Source: Aplidium turbinatum
Taxonomy: Eukaryota > Chordata > Ascidiacea > Aplousobranchia > Polyclinidae
Assembly (NCBI GenBank): GCA_918807975.1
Contig: OU964932.1
Span: 868,001 to 932,000 of the forward strand
Length of the DNA: 64,000 nt
Direction: 5' to 3'
The notes under the pieces are model-generated. The model searched no databases, was not told where the DNA came from, and saw only the letters and a program-made list of their open reading frames with translations. The position numbers were made by a program, and so were the translations under genes. Of this stretch, positions 33,990 to 44,321 are shown piece after piece; the stretch's first letter is position 1, and every line of letters begins with the position of its first letter.

Positions 33990-34244
33990 ACGTTCAGCTT
34001 AATGTGTTTTAATTTCCAACATGGAAATTCTTTAAACAATTAAAACAAGAAAATTGAAGTATTTTTGCCATATGATTCGCAATAATTCTATTCAAAGACA
34101 ATTAATCGAATAAAAAATCAATGTAAAACGAAATAGGGGCAAACCACCAAGAATTTTGACCCATGATATTGAAGACCGGTCAGGACATGATTACAAAACT
34201 GCAAAAAATATATCTCACAACAGAGAAACTTGATGCTTCATTGC
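33990..34244 (+). pseudogene. LINE 3' end (RTE-like), split by element X
   Basis: The plus strand reads, with stops, KYFCHMIRNNSIQRQLIE, then KINVKRNRGKPPRILTHDIED and NRET, the C-terminal tail of the same RTE-like family as 34613-40457. It continues after element X at 41371-41425 with CTCGACGAGAGGAAGGAACT and a GATGATGATG tail, so X inserted into its last codons. Confidence 0.7.
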
Positions 34245-35709
34245 ATAGGCGCCTAACTATTTTTTTGGCCGTGGGGGCGAAAGCGTGTTTCATCAGCAGC
34301 AACTTAAATTCAGCGAAATGTCACGCAGATGGATGAGGTAATTACAGTATGTCGTCACACTAGGATTGCTTCTATTGCCACACTCGGAGTTATCGCTACA
34401 TTCGACCTACCGTTAATTATTATATAACAAAACTCGACCAAAACAGATGCTATGCGTCGTCTGCGTTGGCTAGCGGTTGATGGACTGCGACTCTTTAAGC
34501 TAAGCACAACATAAAGTTTAGCAACAAACTAGATTTATTAGCATGAAACAAGAGACGAAAAGGTTTACTAAAAAGTATACTGTAAATGGAATGAAAATAC
34601 TAACTTGATCATCATCATCATTTTGTTCCTTCCTCGTATGGAGGATTGGATACAATACGCCACTGTTCTCGACCATGAGCTGTGCGTACTGCACATTCAT
34701 AAGTTAATTTTGTCCATTTTGTGATGTTTGTTGTCCAAATTATTCTTGGTCTGCTTTTACTTCTTTTACCGTTTATCTTCCCTTCTATTAATGATCTTTG
34801 TAATGAATTTTGCCTTATTGTGTGTCCGAAATACTTCAATATTCTTCTTTTGACTGTTTGTAAGAGCATTTTGCTTGAATTGAATTTGGAGAGTACTTCA
34901 TCGTTAGTGATCTTTTGTTTCCATGAAATTTTTAACATTTGCCTGTATGTCCAGAGCTCGAAGGCATCGACCTGTTCCTAAATTTTTTGTGACATTGTCC
35001 AAGTTTCAGAATTGTATAATAGGGTCGACCAGATATAGAATTTTAAGATCCTCTGACGAATTGATAAATTTAAACGTTGATTGGTTAAAATATTTTTCAT
35101 TTTTCCAAATGTAGCTCTTGCAATTTCTATCCGTCTAAGAATTTCATGGTCACACCTCCCATCTTCAGTAATTAAATGACCAAGATATGAAAAAGATTTT
35201 ACTTTTTGTATAATTTCATTGTCAATTATAATTTGGAATACTGGAGTGTCTGGTGATTTTGAAATGATCATTGATTTGGTCTTTTTAGCGTTAATTTTCA
35301 TATTAAATTCTTTATCAATTGAGTTAACGATGTCCAATATTTCTTGAAGATCTTCTTGTGATTCAGCCAACAGAACAGTATCATCAGCATAGCGTAAATT
35401 TGTTATATTCAAGCCACCAACTTTTTCTCCTTTCATATCATCAATGGGTCGAAAAATCATTTCTGTATATAAATTAAAAAGACATGGAGAAAGTACACAT
35501 CCTTGGCGTACTCCACGCTTGATATCAATTCCTTTAGACAAATCTTTTTCCATGCGAATAAATGCTTTTTGATTCCAGTACAAATTGATAATAAAACATA
35601 AGTCTTTGACATTCATACCAATATTGGACAAACAATGAATCAGTTTCTCATGGTTAACTCTATCAAATGCTTTCTCATAATCAATAAAACATGCATATTG
35701 CATATACAT

Positions 35710-38700
35710 TAGGGTGGGCCAAAAAAAACAACTTTGGAATTTCGTTCCAATAAATTGGAAAAAGTTGCCATTTTCTATATGATTAGCAATGGTAAAAAAA
35801 TTTTTTTGATTAAAAAACTTTTAAGGGTCCCGCAAACGCCCCAAAGTGTCCCAGTTTTGTCAAATTTTGCAAAAAAACGACATAAAACGCCAATAAGACC
35901 TTCTAAAGTACCACCAATCTTCCTCATATTTGATACGCGTATGAAGCAACTGGATGCGCAGCATATTAAAAAAATTTGATGAACATGACTCAAACACCTT
36001 GTGAGATATTCATGTGGAGAAGATGATTGAATATTGACAATTTTAACCACATGGTGGCGCTGTAGTTTTATATTTACGTTAGTAACTGGTGACACACTGA
36101 AGCTGGCGACACATTCAAGGTATCAATGGAAAGGTAATTAGCAAGGCTAAGCGATCACGTATTAAACTTGGCCAAACTAATATTTGATGACGTCACTATG
36201 ACGTCATACTATTTAAAATTGCCTTTCTGCAATTAATCAAATAAAATGTATTAAAAAAAACTGTCTATGTGACGAATCACCTTTGCTAAATCTCAACGCT
36301 GGTATCCATAGACTTGGATTTATTGGAAAGTATCCTCCATGTGGGAAAGAAGTGTTGCTTCACTTCCATGGTTATCACACAATTAAGCAAGAAGAGTCTA
36401 AAGGTACTTCCCCGAAACGAGAAGCAATAATTCTAGTTATCGAAAATATTAAACAATTGTGGAAGAAAACAGGAATCGGTCTTAAAACCACAGATGCTAT
36501 AACTTACATGGTCAAGAAGTTGACAGACCGGTATAAAAATTTGAAAAAATGCAAACACAGAGAAGGAAAAGAAAGAGAAACAGAAAGAAATTTTTAGATG
36601 ATCTGCAAGATACGCCATGGGTTGTAAAGAAAAACGTAGAAGACGATTTGAGAACGTCTACCAACCCTAAGAAAATGGAGGACTGGAATTATCTTAAAGC
36701 AAATCGGGGTAAAAATCGAAAAGCCACTTTGGGTTCTTTAGATATTAAAGAGCAAATAAAAATGAAAAGAAAGAAAACGAGACAAGATCAAGGTATAAAA
36801 CGTAAACTTAAAGATGCTTTAGATACACCGCTTCCGCAAGATTTGTTGCAATCCAGTACTTCTTCAGAAGAAAGTGGAGAAGATCTGGATCAAACCTATA
36901 TAGGGGATTTGTCGGCAAAAACAAGCAAGACAACGGAAACCAAGAAAAAGCAAGTTCTTACACCCAAGTTTGCAGCCTGTGGCAGCCAAATATTCTTTGT
37001 CGAACAGGCAAGTGTTTGAAATGGTAGGTGCCGCGACTGCAGAAAATAGTCTTAATAACAAAATTCTCTCTGTAAATACTGTACGCCTAGGCCGAAAGCG
37101 GATAAAATTTTCTACTGAAGCAGAAAGAAATCTCTTAGCTAATGAACTTGCTACAGCTACTGATTTTTTCACACTTCACTGGGACGGGAAAATATTCAAA
37201 GCTCTCACTCACTGTGCTGACAAGGAGGAGCGAGTGGCCGTGCTACCAACACCAACCACTTCTGAGGGAGACGAGATATTTCTCGGAATAATACCTGTGA
37301 AAAATGGATCTGCAGCTGAAGAGCACTCCAAAATTCTTAATCTGCTAATAGAAAAGGGCATAGAACTAAACAAAATAATCGCATGCGTATTTGAAACTAC
37401 CGCAGTTAATACTGGTGTAAAATTTGGCATTGTGAAACGCTTGGAAACTTCCTTATCCCATGCACTGTTGGAATTAGCTGCCGGCATCATGTTTACGAAT
37501 TGCTTTGTGGTGCAGCAAGTGAATCTGTCCTCGGAAAATTGTCTACAACTGGAGATAAGAAGACCACAGCACCTTATGAACCACTTTTTAAGAAGCTGTG
37601 TTCTGCTTGGAATGATATTAATACAGATACACAAAATCTCGAACTCTTGGATAAGAAGAAACTTTCATGCACTTTATTCCCCCACATTGAAGAAGCTAAA
37701 CAATTTTTGAAACGTTGGTTGGAAAATGATACAGTGTTAAGGCATGATTATTTAAACATGGCCCAACTTTGCTACGTGTATCTTGGTGGTATTCTTCCAC
37801 GAAAATATATGCCATTTAAGCTGCGGGCACCGTCTGCCTACGGTACCATCATGCAAGATGAATGTCTAAAGTTCTCTACGTTATGAAGTTAGCAACGCTT
37901 AAGCCATATTTTGCCCATGACATAGACTCTGGAGTTTGACAACATTCTACAGCGTTTACTATGCCAAAGCGTGGCTAACATGCATGTTTGCTTCCAAAGC
38001 TCCCTCAAATGACTTGGCTTTCATCAAAGCACTAGAGGAAATCTGCAGTGCTAAAAGAATATTGCCCTATGAGTTTTTAAAGGTTGTCCAACCTGCTCTA
38101 GATAAGATTCAAGATCACACTTGGTACTTGAGTGAACGGCTGGTAGGTCTTGCTCTTTTCGATACATCAGTGGATAACTCAAACAAAGAAGCAATACGCT
38201 CAGCTTTGTTGAAATACAAAGGAAAACCTCTTCAAAAAAGTCAGGAGATGCCACAATGCTCTTCATTTTCCAATAAGCAATTGAAAGATTTTGTTGGGGC
38301 CGACACATTAAGACTTTTTGATCTTCTACATTTCAATGAAGAGTTGCTAAAACTGTCAACGTTTAAATGGCCTGAATCACCAGACTATCAATAAACCATA
38401 TCTGTTGTCAAGAATCTGTCAGTGGTAAATGATTGTGCCGAAAGAGCACTTGGCATGGCAACATCTCTTCATGGTCATACAAAGACAAAAAATGAAAAGC
38501 AGCTACAAGCAACATATAAAGTGATTGATGCAGTTAGAAAATTCCAACGATCTGCAGCTACTGCATCTGAACGTCTAACCAAAAAAACTTTGGCTGATTT
38601 CTTGACTTATTGCGTTGTGCATTAGTATCAATTACCGTCTGTATAAGTGTATAATTACAAACCACGTACTTCCGATTACCTGCATCCAAACGAAAATGTT

Positions 38701-39309
38701 ACTTTAAACTGGGAAGAAAATACAGTATCATTAATTAAAAGTTCTACTTTAAGAATTCGACATACTGTAAAAGGCAAATGAATCGTTCATATGAACTCAA
38801 TTTCCAATATATTACGTCATAATGACGTCATCAAACATTATCATGACCAAGTTCAATACACAATCGTTTAGCCGTGGTAATTGCCTTTCCATTGATACCT
38901 TGTATATGTCGGTGGCTTCAGTGTGTCACCAGTAATTAAAGGAAATATAAATTTATAGCGCCACCATGTGGTTGAAATTTTTAAAACTTTAAACATGAAT
39001 ATCTCATTAAGTATTTGAGCCATGTTAATCAATTTTTTTTACATGTTGTGTATCAAGTTGCTCCATATATTTGTCATGTAGAAGAACGATTGGCGACAAT
39101 TTAGATTGTATAATTGGCGTTTTAAGTCGTTTTTTTTGCAAAATTTAATAAAATTGGAGCACTTTGGGGCGTTTGCGGGACCCTAAAAACTTTTTTATTC
39201 AAAAACATTTTTTTGCCATCGTTAACCACATAGAAAATGGCAACTTTTACCAATTTATTGAAGCGATTAAAAGATAAATTTGAAAAACGCACAATTTTGG
39301 CCCACCCTA
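35710..39309. mobile_element. complete T1-family DNA transposon, TAGGGTGG ends, 3600 bp
   Basis: Ends TAGGGTGGGCCAAAA and TTTTGGCCCACCCTA. The inverted repeats extend about 520 bp (to about 36230 and from about 38790), including CAAACGCCCCAAAGTG, GGCGCTATAAATT-like and TGACGTCAT blocks. Flanked by a perfect 8-bp duplication ATATACAT (35702-35709 and 39310-39317). It contains one T1 transposase gene on the plus strand, now with several frame breaks. It is the innermost layer of the 34-41 kb nest. Confidence 0.92.
36283..38625 (+). pseudogene. T1-family transposase, near full length, frameshifted
   Basis: Presumed to cut and rejoin DNA at the TAGGGTGG ends. N-terminal region with KKTGIGLKTTDAITYM (36460-36510) and a basic KRKKTRQDQ stretch. 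Then LHWDGKIFK (about 37174), VFETTAVNTG (about 37387; other copies have FDTT), a CRH-like block near 37490-37510, RAPSAYG (about 37828) followed in another frame by HHAR-stop-MSKVLYVMK, where a TGA replaces the Trp of the RW motif. After that WYLSERLVGLALFDTS (38120), TLRLFDLLHF (38306) and NDCAERALGMATSLHG (38425). The C..H and RW blocks resemble hAT transposases. About five frame breaks or stops; dead. Confidence 0.78.
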
Positions 39310-41370
39310 ATATACATCTTTATTTACTGCATTGTAACTCTCACAAATTGTTCTAAAGTTAAGTATACCCTCTCGTGTTCCTTTACCAGTTATAAATCCA
39401 CTTTGAGTCATGCTAACCTCATTCTCAATAGATTTTCGATTTCTTAATAAAATTATTCTCAACAAAATTTTCAGTACATGACTGATCAAACTTAATGTTC
39501 TAAAGTCACTGCAGTTCTTTGCTTTGGATTTCTTTGGTAGTCTAACAAACACAGCTTGATTCATTTCTTTAGGTATATATCCATTCATATATATTTCATT
39601 ACATAATTTGTGTATGTGTTTTAAACTTATGCCAGTGAGTGCTTTTAGCATTTCTGGATAAATGTTATCCTTTTCTGCAGCTTTATTACATTTCAGATCT
39701 TCAATGGCATTCTCAACTTCAGATATCAATATTTCTTCTTCATTATTGGTAATTTCAGGCATACATGTTCTATCATCATCATATGATTCTGTTACATACT
39801 CTTCCCATCTACTCTTTATATCCTCTTCCTGAAATAACGTTTTTCCTCCACTATCCATGATGCAGCTGTTTGCTTGTTCAGCTTTCTTCAAACATGTTAG
39901 CTGTTTAACTTTATTGTGTAATTCAAGTGACTTATGAGATGCTTCTAGATGTTCTATTTCACAGCATTGATTTTCCCACCACCTTTGTGTAGCATCTTTG
40001 CATAATTGGGATATTTCCTTATTTAAAGCTTTATATTTCTTGTGATTATTGAATTTGTTTTTCTTTCTCTGTTGCATTAAGTCAAGTATCTTCTCAGTAA
40101 TCCAAGGCTGTTTAATGTTTTTCCTCTTTGATGGTAAAATGTTAGTAGCTGCATCATTTAAGGTTTCTTTAATGTCATTCCAACTTCTATCAACAGTTTC
40201 TTGCATAATTACTTGAGGAATTTCTGTTTGCTGTAATAATTCAAACTTATTGTTTACTGCAATACTGAATTTCTCTCGATATTGTTCATTTTTAAGCATG
40301 TTCATGTCCATATGTTCTGACATATTTGTTCTTTTCACTCTTTTTAGCTTTATTTGGATTTTCATAACAACTGGATTGTGGTCAGACATTATGTCACATC
40401 CTGGATACGTTTTAACTTGTCTTACTGCATTTCTGAACCTCTGGTTAACTGGAACCTCTAACTTGATCATATGCTTGAAAATACCTGTTGAAAGTAAAAT
40501 CATTCATGTTAACATCAATTCAACAGCACGTCACCTTGAATAAATTTAAAAGTTGCTTACATCCGTAAACAGCCCTTGAAAAATAGTTACGGAGAGACGT
40601 TTGATTAAGTCTTCGACTTGACATTGCTCCCTTTTCACTACAATATCGCAACTTATCGCTGACCTGCTTTCAAGTTTCAATTCGCTGTAATACGCCCGTT
40701 TTCGTGTTGCAGGTGAAACAAAAGATACGCATATTCCCGCCTTTAATCGGGTTTTTATGGCAACGGTCGTGTGTGCGCCATGCAGTTTGCACGAGTCCGT
40801 TGTTGTGTTGATTATGCTGCCGCGTGTGCGCAATGCGGTTTGTACCAGCCCTTGTTGCGTTGGTTAGTGGTTACCTCGGGCCGAGACTTCAAGTTCATTT
40901 TCACAGCAAGCGATTCACTGCCGCGACAACTCTCTGCAGAGGTTTCGACTTTCGAAAGCGACATCAAGTCTGTTTGCAAGCGCATTAAGCTAAACGCACG
41001 CTGCATCAACGTAGCAAATTATGTTGTTTTTGGGTGCATTCAACATCTGATGACATTGAATCGACACAAAATGGTAGATTTTGCTATGTCTCAGGCAGCA
41101 AAATCAGTCATTTTTACATTGATTCAACGTCTGCAGATGTTAAATCAATGTAAAAATGAAACATTTTTTTTTTGTCTGGGGTGGGATTGTAGCATCGCTA
41201 CTCGTTCTAGCGATTATATATCGCGAAGCTGTTGCGGTTTGCATTTAAAAATGTTTTCCTGCTGCCGATCGCTAGTTCATCTATTGTTTTATGTATCAAT
41301 GCAGCATAAAAAGTTGCTCCCACGCAGAAATATGCGTGGGGGCCTGGCCCCCCACGGCTTAGGCGCCTAT

Positions 41371-41425
41371 GCTTTATTGCCTCTAACCCTCGACGAGAGG
41401 AAGGAACTTAATGATTATGATGATG
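41371..41425 (+). pseudogene. rest of the RTE-like LINE 3' tail beyond element X
   Basis: CCCTCGACGAGAGGAAGGAA and the ATGATTATGATGATG tail continue the LINE end from 34244. Confidence 0.65.
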
Positions 41426-41570
41426 TATTTTGAGTAAGTGCAATGACGTTTTGTAGCTTTGTGGTTATGTAACCACAAACGAAAATGCAAAATATTCAGC
41501 AAAATGAAAATTTTCAGAAGCTGTGAGGAAGCTGAAGGAATAGTTTAAATGACTCCAATTTTTTTTAAAG

Positions 41571-41791
41571 TTAATTAGATATATCTAAACAATATTGTAT
41601 CTACCTAAACTAAAAATATTTTTGGAAAGATTGCATTTTTGACCCCATTTTTCGATTTTTGAGCCCCATGAGGAGGCTGAAGACAATTTGTTACGAATCT
41701 CAAATTTTGTCATGAGTTTTTTCTCACTCATTGGCATCATTTCTCCACTACCCCGAGAGAATAAAAAAAAGTTCAAAAACGAGCCACCCTA
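41571..41791. repeat. TAGGGTGG-type terminal repeat, block 2
   Basis: Same orientation and nearly the same sequence as 33730-33949, ending CCACCCTA at 41791, but followed by GTGAACAG (41792-41799), the reverse complement of the CTGTTCAC that follows block 1. Confidence 0.75.
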
Positions 41792-41799
41792 GTGAACAG

Positions 41800-42084
41800 C
41801 CTCATACAATTTTCAATATTTCAAGAAAGTTTTTGCTTCAGCAGACATTTTCTGCCTTAACACGCAGCAAATGAAAACTCATAATATAGAAACTGCTCAC
41901 TCTTGGCTTTTCACAATGCCCGGTGATGAGTGAAGAGTAAGACAAAATTGAGAGAGTTTGAAAAGAAAATTAGAGTTCATGTGCTGATTTGTTACGAAAC
42001 ATTGTCACCCCCAAAAATATAGTTGCACTGAAGCTGGAGTTTGTCATTAGCCATAGTCGTATATTTTTTCGCCGGGCTATTTAC
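41800..42084. other. no recognisable feature
   Basis: Short intron-like AT-rich DNA. Confidence 0.35.
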
Positions 42085-42365
42085 AGCGGTGGGACGGCGC
42101 AACAAATAAGACGCTGGTTTTCCAATTATGCAAACCTGGTTCGACTCCCAGCTTCAGCTGATTGTTGAAAAACACAGCTCACCTCTACCCAGGGTGTAAT
42201 AAATTGGGTGGGCGTAGTTGCTGAAGTAAAGGCGGTCGGGAGAAAGGAACTGGCCAGTGGCCACCCTACTCTCCTTAGTGCCGAAGGCTTGGTATAATGA
42301 GAACCTTATCTTCTCATTCTCCAAAGCTCAGTACCTGAGTATGGGACCTTCACTATCTACATTCT
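42085..42365 (+). repeat. tRNA-derived SINE
   Basis: GGGACGGCGCAACAAATAAG resembles an A box and CTGGTTCGACTCCCAGC a good B box with its T-arm stem. The body contains CCTCTACCCAGGGTGTAATA followed by TGGGTGG, a phrase frequent in invertebrate SINEs. The tail region ends near GTATGGGACC. Lies in the apparent intron of the host gene. Confidence 0.6.
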
Positions 42366-42955
42366 AAAGCCCTGGTAATGACGTTTGCAGCAAAATATTC
42401 GTATGTTGAGTAAGTCAATGGAACTCTGTTAAAGTGCAAAAAAATATTGAAAATGCCCCCAAGTGTTTGAAAAAGAAATGCACCACTAAAACTGCACATA
42501 ATGATGATACGTCTGGTTTGTCAGATGGATTCGCACATAATGCAGCCATTTGTTCCGTGATCACAATAAAATCAATACTGCACTGTAATCAAAGAATTTT
42601 GTACTTTTTTGCCATAAGCGGATTTAAATTAGTCAAAAAGCTACAACCAACAAGTAGAAATTTACTGCCAATATTGATAGCACATTAATGTTTTAGCATC
42701 AGTTACTAAAATAGTTTGTTACGTGTTTGGTTTGTATCTTGATTTTTGTTCCCATATACGATATTTCGTTTGGAATTGAAGTGTTTAGCAAACTAGTACA
42801 ATGACTCATCACACTCATCAAGATTCATCACACTCATCAAGACTCATCACACTCAGACTCAAAACTATTCTAAACATTTTCAAAATGAAACAAAAATTGT
42901 GTTGATCTAAGAAATCCTGAGATTATAGGATAAAAAATCATGATCTTGAACTCAC
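42366..42955. other. intron-like DNA; short CACTCATCA repeats
   Basis: About 42800-42860 holds four near copies of GACTCATCACACTCATCAA-type units. Nothing coding recognised. Confidence 0.45.
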
Positions 42956-43090
42956 CAGTGCTTCCATGCAAACATTCTTCAATGTCACCTTTTTTTGGGC
43001 AATAGCACAGATGAGCGGATTTCTCACTAAATTATTAAGGCTGTTCATGCGAGGAGTCAGTGCTTCATAGCATGCCATGCCGACATCACC
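42956..43090 (-). CDS. candidate host-gene exon, 135 bp
   Basis: Minus strand: acceptor TTTTCTTCCAACAG immediately before 43090, and donor GTGAGTTC immediately after 42956, both strong. The 45 codons are open: GDVGMACYEALTP, RMNSLNNLVRNPLICAIAQ, KKVTLKNVCMEAL. It is phase 0 at both ends. The helical, leucine-spaced pattern suits an ARM/HEAT-like repeat, consistent with the exon at 32158-32447 downstream on the same strand. Gene identity unknown. Confidence 0.6.
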
Positions 43091-43181
43091 CTGTTGGAAG
43101 AAAAGTTGTTTTTTGCGTTTGTTAGACATAAAATAGTGCAGGGTTAATGTAATAGTTAAGTTCTGCAAAACGACTGAATAT

Positions 43182-43600
43182 TAGGGTGATGTAAAACAGG
43201 TGAAAATTTTCGTTTTTGATTTTCGAGATACCACCTTAATTGATTCATGATGATACAAAAACTATTTTGTGAAAATTTCAAAGCAGAAAACAAAGAGGTA
43301 CAGCAACTACCAAGCTACTCTTTTTAGTGAAAGTTGACCAGTCGGTCTATCATACCACTATCCTTTTTACTTCTACCAGTATCTATGTACGATTAAGCTT
43401 GTTATTCGTTAGCAACTGCAATGATGTTCATCTTAGATTTATCACAAGACTTTTTGTTGTAATTAGACGCAACTTGTAATACATACTGTTTTTGTTCTTC
43501 AGAATTACAGTAGTTATCAATTTGTTTTCCATTGGGTCAATTCCTTTTTCAACTACGTCATTAAAGTCATACTAAAGGAAAAACCTGACATGGCGATTTT
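43182..43600 (+). repeat. unpaired TAGGGTGA terminus
   Basis: TAGGGTGATGTAAAACAGG begins 92 bp upstream of the exon's acceptor. It resembles the TAGGGTGG ends elsewhere, but no matching opposite end was found. The rest is unassigned. Confidence 0.35.
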
Positions 43601-43753
43601 CCACGTTCTATGTGTTTAACATGCTACCATAAAACAATTTTGAAAAAAATTTGGCCCCATTGCGGTATGATCACCATTTTGGCGTGCTTTTGTCTGAGCT
43701 TTCAAAACGGAAATGGCCTGGGCTTGAGCAGCGAAGCGTGCGATTATACAGTC

Positions 43754-44127
43754 TACGTCACCAGCGACTAGCAATCAGCTGATCAGGCAAGAGTTTTTAC
43801 TGCGTGAGTTTCAAATGGCAGATCTTGTTCTTCAAACAATAAATCAGCCTCTTTTACATAGATTCAACAAATTCAGGCCTTCAATCAATGTAAAATGAAA
43901 ATGTAAAAAACAAGTTTTTGAAGGCAAATTCCACAAAGGCATGTGAACCGATTTCAGCTAGGCAACTCAGAAGGCGTGGAGTAATCAGCATTTTTAGATG
44001 GATTCAACGTGTCCAGGCTTGAATCAATGTGAAAATTCTTGGAACGCAACACATCTGAACTTTCTAACCCAACGAGCGAAAAGACTTTTGATAATGCTAC
44101 TGCTAGTCGCTGGTGACGTAATTCTCG
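43754..44127. mobile_element. inverted-repeat element with internal hairpins
   Basis: CTACGTCACCAGCGACTAGC near 43753-43772 is the inverse of GCTAGTCGCTGGTGACGTAA near 44099-44118. Inside are two hairpins of the GATTCAAC...GAATCAATG family (43852-43895 and 43990-44036). Non-autonomous; superfamily unknown. Confidence 0.5.
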
Positions 44128-44321
44128 AGCAATTTTTCCACTTTTTGGTCATTTTGCAAAAAATAAAAAATAAATGAAACACTGGACTTTGCGCCTTGCC
44201 AGCGCCATTAAAAACAATTATTTTTTTTCATTAATTTTTTATGAAATGTATTCTTGAGTGTTCAGTTTACGCATTTTAATGCTTAATTCCCATTTGAAAA
44301 TTTCATTTAGTATGCCTTTAA

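Larger units (their letters stand above)
34613..40457 (-). mobile_element. 5'-truncated RTE-like LINE, split by T1 transposon
   Basis: Flanked by the 13-bp duplication CTAACTTGATCAT (34600-34612 and 40458-40470). Read on the minus strand it begins within the endonuclease and ends with a GATGATGATG tail. The T1 transposon 35710-39309 lies in the reverse-transcriptase region, flanked by ATATACAT. Net LINE length is about 2.2 kb. Confidence 0.85.
34618..40457 (-). pseudogene. RTE-like endonuclease/reverse transcriptase, split
   Basis: The upper piece (40457-39318) encodes EVPVNQRFRNAVRQVKTYPG, the SDHNPVV endonuclease box, KQPWITEKILDLM and TQSGFITGKGTREGI, up to NAVNKDVY. The lower piece (35709-34978) resumes with ACFIDYEKAFDRVNHEKL, then IKRGVRQGCVLSPCLFNLY and RYADDTVLLAESQEDLQ, the catalytic palm. 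After a frame change come KYFGHTIRQNSLQRSLIEG, KINGKR and WTTNITKW (34938-34618). The joint at the insertion is out of frame because of a 7-bp tandem duplication beside it. Inactive through truncation, insertion and frame changes. Confidence 0.82.
34245..41370. mobile_element. element X, host of the RTE-like LINE and T1 transposon
   Basis: Ends ATAGGCGCCTAA and TTAGGCGCCTAT, each followed inward by CCGTGGGGG-like sequence. Flanked by GCTTCATTGC (34235-34244) and GCTTTATTGC (41371-41380), a duplication with one change. It splits the LINE 3' end at 33990-41425. Without the nested LINE it is about 1.27 kb with no recognised transposase; the long plus-strand frame at 40771-41433 overruns its end and is probably chance. 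Superfamily is hAT- or Mutator-like by duplication length. Confidence 0.68.

Noticed and set aside
40771-41433. 220-residue plus-strand frame
   Set aside because: It crosses the right end of element X into LINE tail sequence and contains hairpin repeats, so it is very unlikely to be a gene.
42800-42860. CRISPR-like array of CACTCATCA units
   Set aside because: The units are short, contiguous and AT-rich with no spacers; a simple tandem repeat in an animal genome.
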